DNA from: Candidatus Aminicenantota bacterium
GTDB taxonomy: Bacteria; Acidobacteriota; Aminicenantia; UBA2199
Assembly: GCA_030639705.1 (NCBI GenBank)
Contig: DAOWKX010000229.1
Span: forward strand, 1 to 17,890
Direction of reading: 5' to 3'
Length of the DNA stretch: 17,890 nucleotides
Below the pieces are notes generated by a model that worked only from the letters and a program-made list of their open reading frames with translations, searched no databases and was not told where the DNA came from. Below, one piece after another: positions 14,441-17,890 of this stretch. The first letter of the stretch is position 1; every line of letters starts with the position of its first letter. Made by a program: the position numbers and the translations under genes.

Positions 14441-15397
14441 TTATTTCTGCTTTGATGTTTCGATGACATCTTCGGGTTTTTTCATCAATCTATCCGCCTG
14501 AAGGGAAGCAATCGAAAATATATAGGGGCTTTCTGAGGTAACAGCAGGATATGAATCATCATCATCTTTTAATTTTTTAAATATCTGCAGAGTATAATTT
14601 TTATTTCCCTTCAATATTATACGATAAAGAGGATTTTTAAAATCATCTCCGGTCTTGTCTTCAATGAACTTAAGACACCTCAAAGGTGATAGCTCGCGCA
14701 GAATTGTTTTCAATTCTTCTTTTTTCCCTTTTTTCCCATCCGGCAGGAGCCAGATCTCTTCTTTGCCGGAATTATCGGTTTTAATTTCCACTTTTTCCAT
14801 GGTTTTGGTAAAAACCAGCGTATCTTCACCGTTAATCAGTTGTATTTCCCGGATTTCATCCTGGTCAAATTTCATGACTAATTTATTTCGCAGTGAATCA
14901 ACCGTTTCATTGAAATGGCTCCTGAATGAATCCCGGGCATGAAACACCCGGCTATCCTTCTCCAGTTTTACATAGGTATGATGATAGGTAGCAGCCTGTT
15001 TACCGATTTCAAATTCATATCGATATCCTTTCTTATCATATACTTTAGCAATGATCCGATTTTCTTCATCCAGCCCGTATTTAACATAATTTTTTGATTC
15101 TGATATGACATCGGTGACAGTCAGGTTGGTAATATCCGTTATAATTTTCTTTATTTTGTCCGGTTCAACCGGATAACCCCCGGGTTGGATTACCCACTGA
15201 TTGTCCACTTTTTCCATGGTAATGGCTTTATCGGGTTTGATAATCTCGATTTTTGTGATTTCATCTTCGGGAACAGACTTCATGTCAGGTAATTGATAGT
15301 GTACTCGATCAGGGTTTCTAAATACCAGGTATGCCATAAGAGAAACGATGATGATTCCAAGAATAACATACTCAACTCTTATCTTTAAACCATTCAT
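14441..15397 (-). CDS. DUF4340 protein, membrane-anchored partner of the ABC transporter
   Basis: 318 residues, with GGGAGG 5 nt before the ATG and 10 nt after the stop of the GldG-like gene. An N-terminal membrane helix (about 9-26) is followed by a beta-rich soluble region with DUF4340 features: ITKIEIIKPDKAITMEKVDNQWVIQPGGYPVEPDKIKKIITDITNL, KYGLDEENRIIAKVYDKKGYRYEFEIGKQA, TYVKLEKDSRVF. DUF4340 genes regularly follow GldF/GldG-like transporter genes, as here. The likely place is the periplasmic face of the inner membrane. Function beyond this association is not known. Confidence 0.88.
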   Translation of the reverse strand: MNGLKIRVEYVILGIIIVSLMAYLVFRNPDRVHYQLPDMKSVPEDEITKIEIIKPDKAITMEKVDNQWVIQPGGYPVEPDKIKKIITDITNLTVTDVISESKNYVKYGLDEENRIIAKVYDKKGYRYEFEIGKQAATYHHTYVKLEKDSRVFHARDSFRSHFNETVDSLRNKLVMKFDQDEIREIQLINGEDTLVFTKTMEKVEIKTDNSGKEEIWLLPDGKKGKKEELKTILRELSPLRCLKFIEDKTGDDFKNPLYRIILKGNKNYTLQIFKKLKDDDDSYPAVTSESPYIFSIASLQADRLMKKPEDVIETSKQK

Positions 15398-15407
15398 AGC
15401 ATCCTCC

Positions 15408-17627
15408 CTATTTTTTGAACATGAGCTGGATTTTTCTTTTCCTGGATTTGCGTCGAATCCAGATGATAATTCCTGTGATAATCACCAACATTGGCAATCC
15501 AAGAATATTAAAGGTCTTAAAGAAAGTTTTGGTTCCGGATTTGGTCTCTTCCAGTAGATTAAAGCGTTGGTGCTTTGCTCTCATCAGGGCAATATCCTCA
15601 CGGTTGTTTAAATAGTCCACCGAATTCATCAGGAAAATGGCATTGGCCGACTTACCCTCTTCATCCAGAACATTATCTTTTAGAATTTCAGTTGAGCCCA
15701 GGAGTAATATTTTTGCCGGTTTCCCTTTCTTTAAAAAAGATTTCTCCCGTTTCAACTTGGAGAGATCAAAGTCCGGTTTCTTTTCCGATTCACCCTTTTT
15801 TTCCTTACTGTCCTGTTCTGTTCGGACTTCAGGCTCTTCTTTAACCGGCTTTTCCGGGATGGATTTACCGACAAAATAACTTGGAAATTGACCCTCTAAT
15901 AAGTAAGCCAACGGGTAGCTCTTCTGTTGGTCAGATGATTTAGGAGGTGAGATGAAATATGGATTCAGGTTGATTTTCCCGGTCATTTCCCATGATTTAT
16001 CAGAGGATGAAAATAGTGTTTTTGCCTGGATCTGGTAATCCTTTATCTGTTTTTGAACTAACTCGATCGGTGAAATTTTAATCATGATGAGCCGCTCGAT
16101 GTTTTTTAAAAAATCAAGTTGATGATTGATATTCCTGTTTTTGATAAGGGGAGCAAAATAGATGGGCTGTTCTCCCCCACCATACCGCTGATCAACTCTC
16201 TGTTTGTAACAATATTCATCCATGATATATGAATTTTTTAACTTGATCCCATAATGGTTTAATAATTTTTCCAAACCGGTTTTCAGCGGGATATAAAACG
16301 GTCCCTGGTTGCGACTAAAATATTGCTGATTTTGACGGGCAGGCCTGATTTCATTGAAGGCATCAAGGAAAATCGCTAAGGTTTTTCCCTTCATCAGGAA
16401 CTGATCGATCTGAAATAAAACATAGTCGGAAAATTCTTCCTTTGGTCTGGAAATAATCAAACAATTGATATTGGATGGTATGGCTTCATCTTTGAGTTTA
16501 ATCTGCTTCACCGAGTAACCTTTTGAAAGAAGAGAATAAAACCGGGTGATTGGCTCTTCCTGTTGCTGGGTAGGAGCTCCATAGCCTCTGGTTAAAGCAA
16601 TGGTGCCATGATCAGAGAGATAGCCGATATTTTCATTGATATCAATCAGGTTTTCAATTCCTTCATCAATTGTTTTCTTTACTTGATCAAGCCCAGCCTG
16701 TTTGTACTGGGTGCCAAACAATGGAACATTTATCGCCTGTATGAGCGGTATTTCTATTATTTTTTGGTTGTATTCCATTACCAGGCCAGCGACACCGGTA
16801 CCTCCCGGGATTTCTTTGCCAAATCGATCCTTCTGACTCTCCCACTGTAATCGAAACAGGTTATACTTCTTCTGGGCATCCATGGCCTCCGGATTCTTAT
16901 TAGGATCAAATTTAGAAAAATCCAGTTTTCCGTAGTTCTTTCCATTCAGCTCATCAACAATGTTTTCTAATTTCTGAGGTAGCTCAGAAAGACCTGAAAT
17001 ATTGATGTAGGGGGCCACTATTTCCAGAGAAGAGGATAAGAATAGTTTAACCTGGATTTTATTTTCCAATCTCAATAAGGAACTGATTTTATTGTTCATT
17101 TTCTTTATGGAAGTGGTAATTTTATATTCCAGACCTTCGGTTGAAGTGATGGTTGGAAGTTTCTCAATCATATCACCATGAATCATGGCCATTCCCATGT
17201 AGACCTTTTGAAATTTCACCTCATCCTTTTCTATATTCTGAATCTGAACCGGGTAAATACCATAATTGGTTGCTAATTCCTGGCCGGCACTGGTTTTTTG
17301 ATCAGCCAGGTTATCTTTGGCACTGACATCATGAAATTGGTAGTTGAAGTACCTACTGGCGTAAATACCATATTCAGTAAGTAAATCACGTAAATACCTC
17401 TCCAGGTTATTATAAGGAGCCGGAAGATTTTTACTAAAAAACACATGAATGGTTAAGGGTTCTCTTAGCGTTGAAACCACTTTTTTACTGACATCTGAAA
17501 TTGAATAGAGACCATCTTTGGTTAAATCCAATCTGAAGAACAAAGTGGTGGCTGCCAGGTTAATCAGAATAAAAACAACCAGATAGGTTAAGAATTTATA
17601 AAATTTGTTCATATTTTCTTTTTTCAT
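15408..17627 (-). CDS. GldG-like ABC transporter auxiliary protein
   Basis: 739 residues from the ATG at 17627, chosen because GTGAGGT ends 4 nt before it; the longer frame from 17684 overlaps the permease gene and lacks such a site. Membrane helices lie at both ends (about 11-31 and 704-724, the latter followed by a strongly basic tail). Between them is the large periplasmic ABC_transp_aux (GldG/IFT52-like) region, opening with REPLTIHVFFSKNLPAPYNNLERYLRDLLTEY and including NCLIISRPKEEFSDYVLFQIDQFLMKGKTLAIFLDAF. A Glu/Lys-rich linker (about 610-655) precedes the final strand block. GldG works with the permease GldF and an ATPase; in Bacteroidota it supports gliding, but relatives are common in non-gliding bacteria. 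Exporter function is inferred. Confidence 0.9.
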   Translation of the reverse strand: MKKENMNKFYKFLTYLVVFILINLAATTLFFRLDLTKDGLYSISDVSKKVVSTLREPLTIHVFFSKNLPAPYNNLERYLRDLLTEYGIYASRYFNYQFHDVSAKDNLADQKTSAGQELATNYGIYPVQIQNIEKDEVKFQKVYMGMAMIHGDMIEKLPTITSTEGLEYKITTSIKKMNNKISSLLRLENKIQVKLFLSSSLEIVAPYINISGLSELPQKLENIVDELNGKNYGKLDFSKFDPNKNPEAMDAQKKYNLFRLQWESQKDRFGKEIPGGTGVAGLVMEYNQKIIEIPLIQAINVPLFGTQYKQAGLDQVKKTIDEGIENLIDINENIGYLSDHGTIALTRGYGAPTQQQEEPITRFYSLLSKGYSVKQIKLKDEAIPSNINCLIISRPKEEFSDYVLFQIDQFLMKGKTLAIFLDAFNEIRPARQNQQYFSRNQGPFYIPLKTGLEKLLNHYGIKLKNSYIMDEYCYKQRVDQRYGGGEQPIYFAPLIKNRNINHQLDFLKNIERLIMIKISPIELVQKQIKDYQIQAKTLFSSSDKSWEMTGKINLNPYFISPPKSSDQQKSYPLAYLLEGQFPSYFVGKSIPEKPVKEEPEVRTEQDSKEKKGESEKKPDFDLSKLKREKSFLKKGKPAKILLLGSTEILKDNVLDEEGKSANAIFLMNSVDYLNNREDIALMRAKHQRFNLLEETKSGTKTFFKTFNILGLPMLVIITGIIIWIRRKSRKRKIQLMFKK

Positions 17628-17637
17628 ATTAACCTCA

Positions 17638-17890
17638 CTATTTTTTAGACTGTAGCACCAGGTGATTCCCATATAGGGCAACAAAACTGACCGTTATAAA
17701 ATACAGAACATCCCTTGAGTCAATAATGCCTCTGGCAATATTCTCAAAATGGAAACCCGCTCCCAGGTATTGAAGAACTCCCAAAAGCGTTTCGGGAAGG
17801 AAAAACAGCATCTTATCAATCAGGGTTAAGGCCAGACATATGCTCATACCGATGATAAAAGCAATAATCTGATTTTTGGTTAATGATGAG
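17638..17890 (-). CDS. GldF-like ABC-2 transporter permease, C-terminal part only
   Basis: The frame is open to the window edge, giving 83 residues. The start begins outside the window; the internal ATG at 17847 is not the start. SSLTKNQIIAFIIG, LQYLGAGFHFENIARGIIDSRDVLYF and a last membrane helix are typical of the C-terminus of ABC-2 permeases of the GldF type. The stop lies 10 nt before the GldG-like gene, so the two are co-transcribed. The ATPase partner should lie beyond the right edge. Confidence 0.85.
   Translation of the reverse strand, partial: SSLTKNQIIAFIIGMSICLALTLIDKMLFFLPETLLGVLQYLGAGFHFENIARGIIDSRDVLYFITVSFVALYGNHLVLQSKK

Noticed and set aside
17628..17684. Longer N-terminus for the GldG-like protein
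   Set aside because: It would overlap the permease gene, has no ribosome-binding site, and precedes the natural membrane-helix start.
1..17890. CRISPR arrays, tRNA or rRNA genes
   Set aside because: No regularly spaced repeats, cloverleaf-like segments or conserved rRNA stretches were seen in any part of the window.

Overview
The window looks like chromosomal DNA of a Gram-negative (two-membrane) heterotrophic bacterium of moderate, slightly AT-rich composition. Signs of an outer membrane are a TonB-dependent receptor, a small beta-barrel protein and many exported proteins. The Hanks-type kinase fused to a DUF1566 domain, the C69 dipeptidase, the M29-like aminopeptidase and the GldF/GldG/DUF4340 transporter genes would suit lineages such as Acidobacteriota/Aminicenantes, Cloacimonadota-like groups or Deltaproteobacteria. 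The sequence alone does not settle the phylum. No rRNA, tRNA, CRISPR array or intact transposase was seen.

Layout. (1) 1-755, minus: N-terminal part of a secreted PAF-acetylhydrolase-like alpha/beta hydrolase, cut by the window edge just before its nucleophile. (2) 756-1228: non-coding, with a possible REP-like relic and the promoter of the next operon. (3) 1229-5912, plus: four tightly spaced genes, namely a secreted papain-like protease, an outer-membrane barrel, a secreted C69 dipeptidase and a cytosolic M29-like aminopeptidase. Together they suggest uptake and breakdown of external protein. (4) 10957 down to 5909, minus: promoter, a molybdenum-cofactor (Moco) type riboswitch, a TonB-dependent receptor, a tandem molybdopterin-binding-fold protein coupled by a 1-nt overlap, and a membrane Ser/Thr kinase with a DUF1566 sensor-like domain. 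(5) 10962-12302: a roughly 1.3-kb segment bounded by an exact 21-bp direct repeat, carrying one AT-rich gene (HEAT repeats, zinc ribbon, DUF2569-like membrane domain). It looks inserted between the riboswitch operon and the next cluster. (6) 17890 down to 12301, minus: GldF-like ABC permease (partial), GldG-like auxiliary protein, DUF4340 protein, LemA and two TPM-domain proteins.

The most notable unit is region 4. The riboswitch's closing stem appears to contain the Shine-Dalgarno sequence of the TonB receptor gene, and the second gene has two copies of the sulfite-oxidase-type molybdopterin fold without the cofactor-ligating cysteine. The simplest reading is an outer-membrane uptake route for molybdenum (or tungsten, or a pterin-metal compound) that is shut off when cofactor is plentiful. 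The second notable unit is the 21-bp-bounded segment, which predicts an empty site in relatives.

Three genes (at 1229, 7813 and 11167) appear to start with TTG. All starts were chosen by ribosome-binding sites and signal-peptide logic, not by comparison with homologues.
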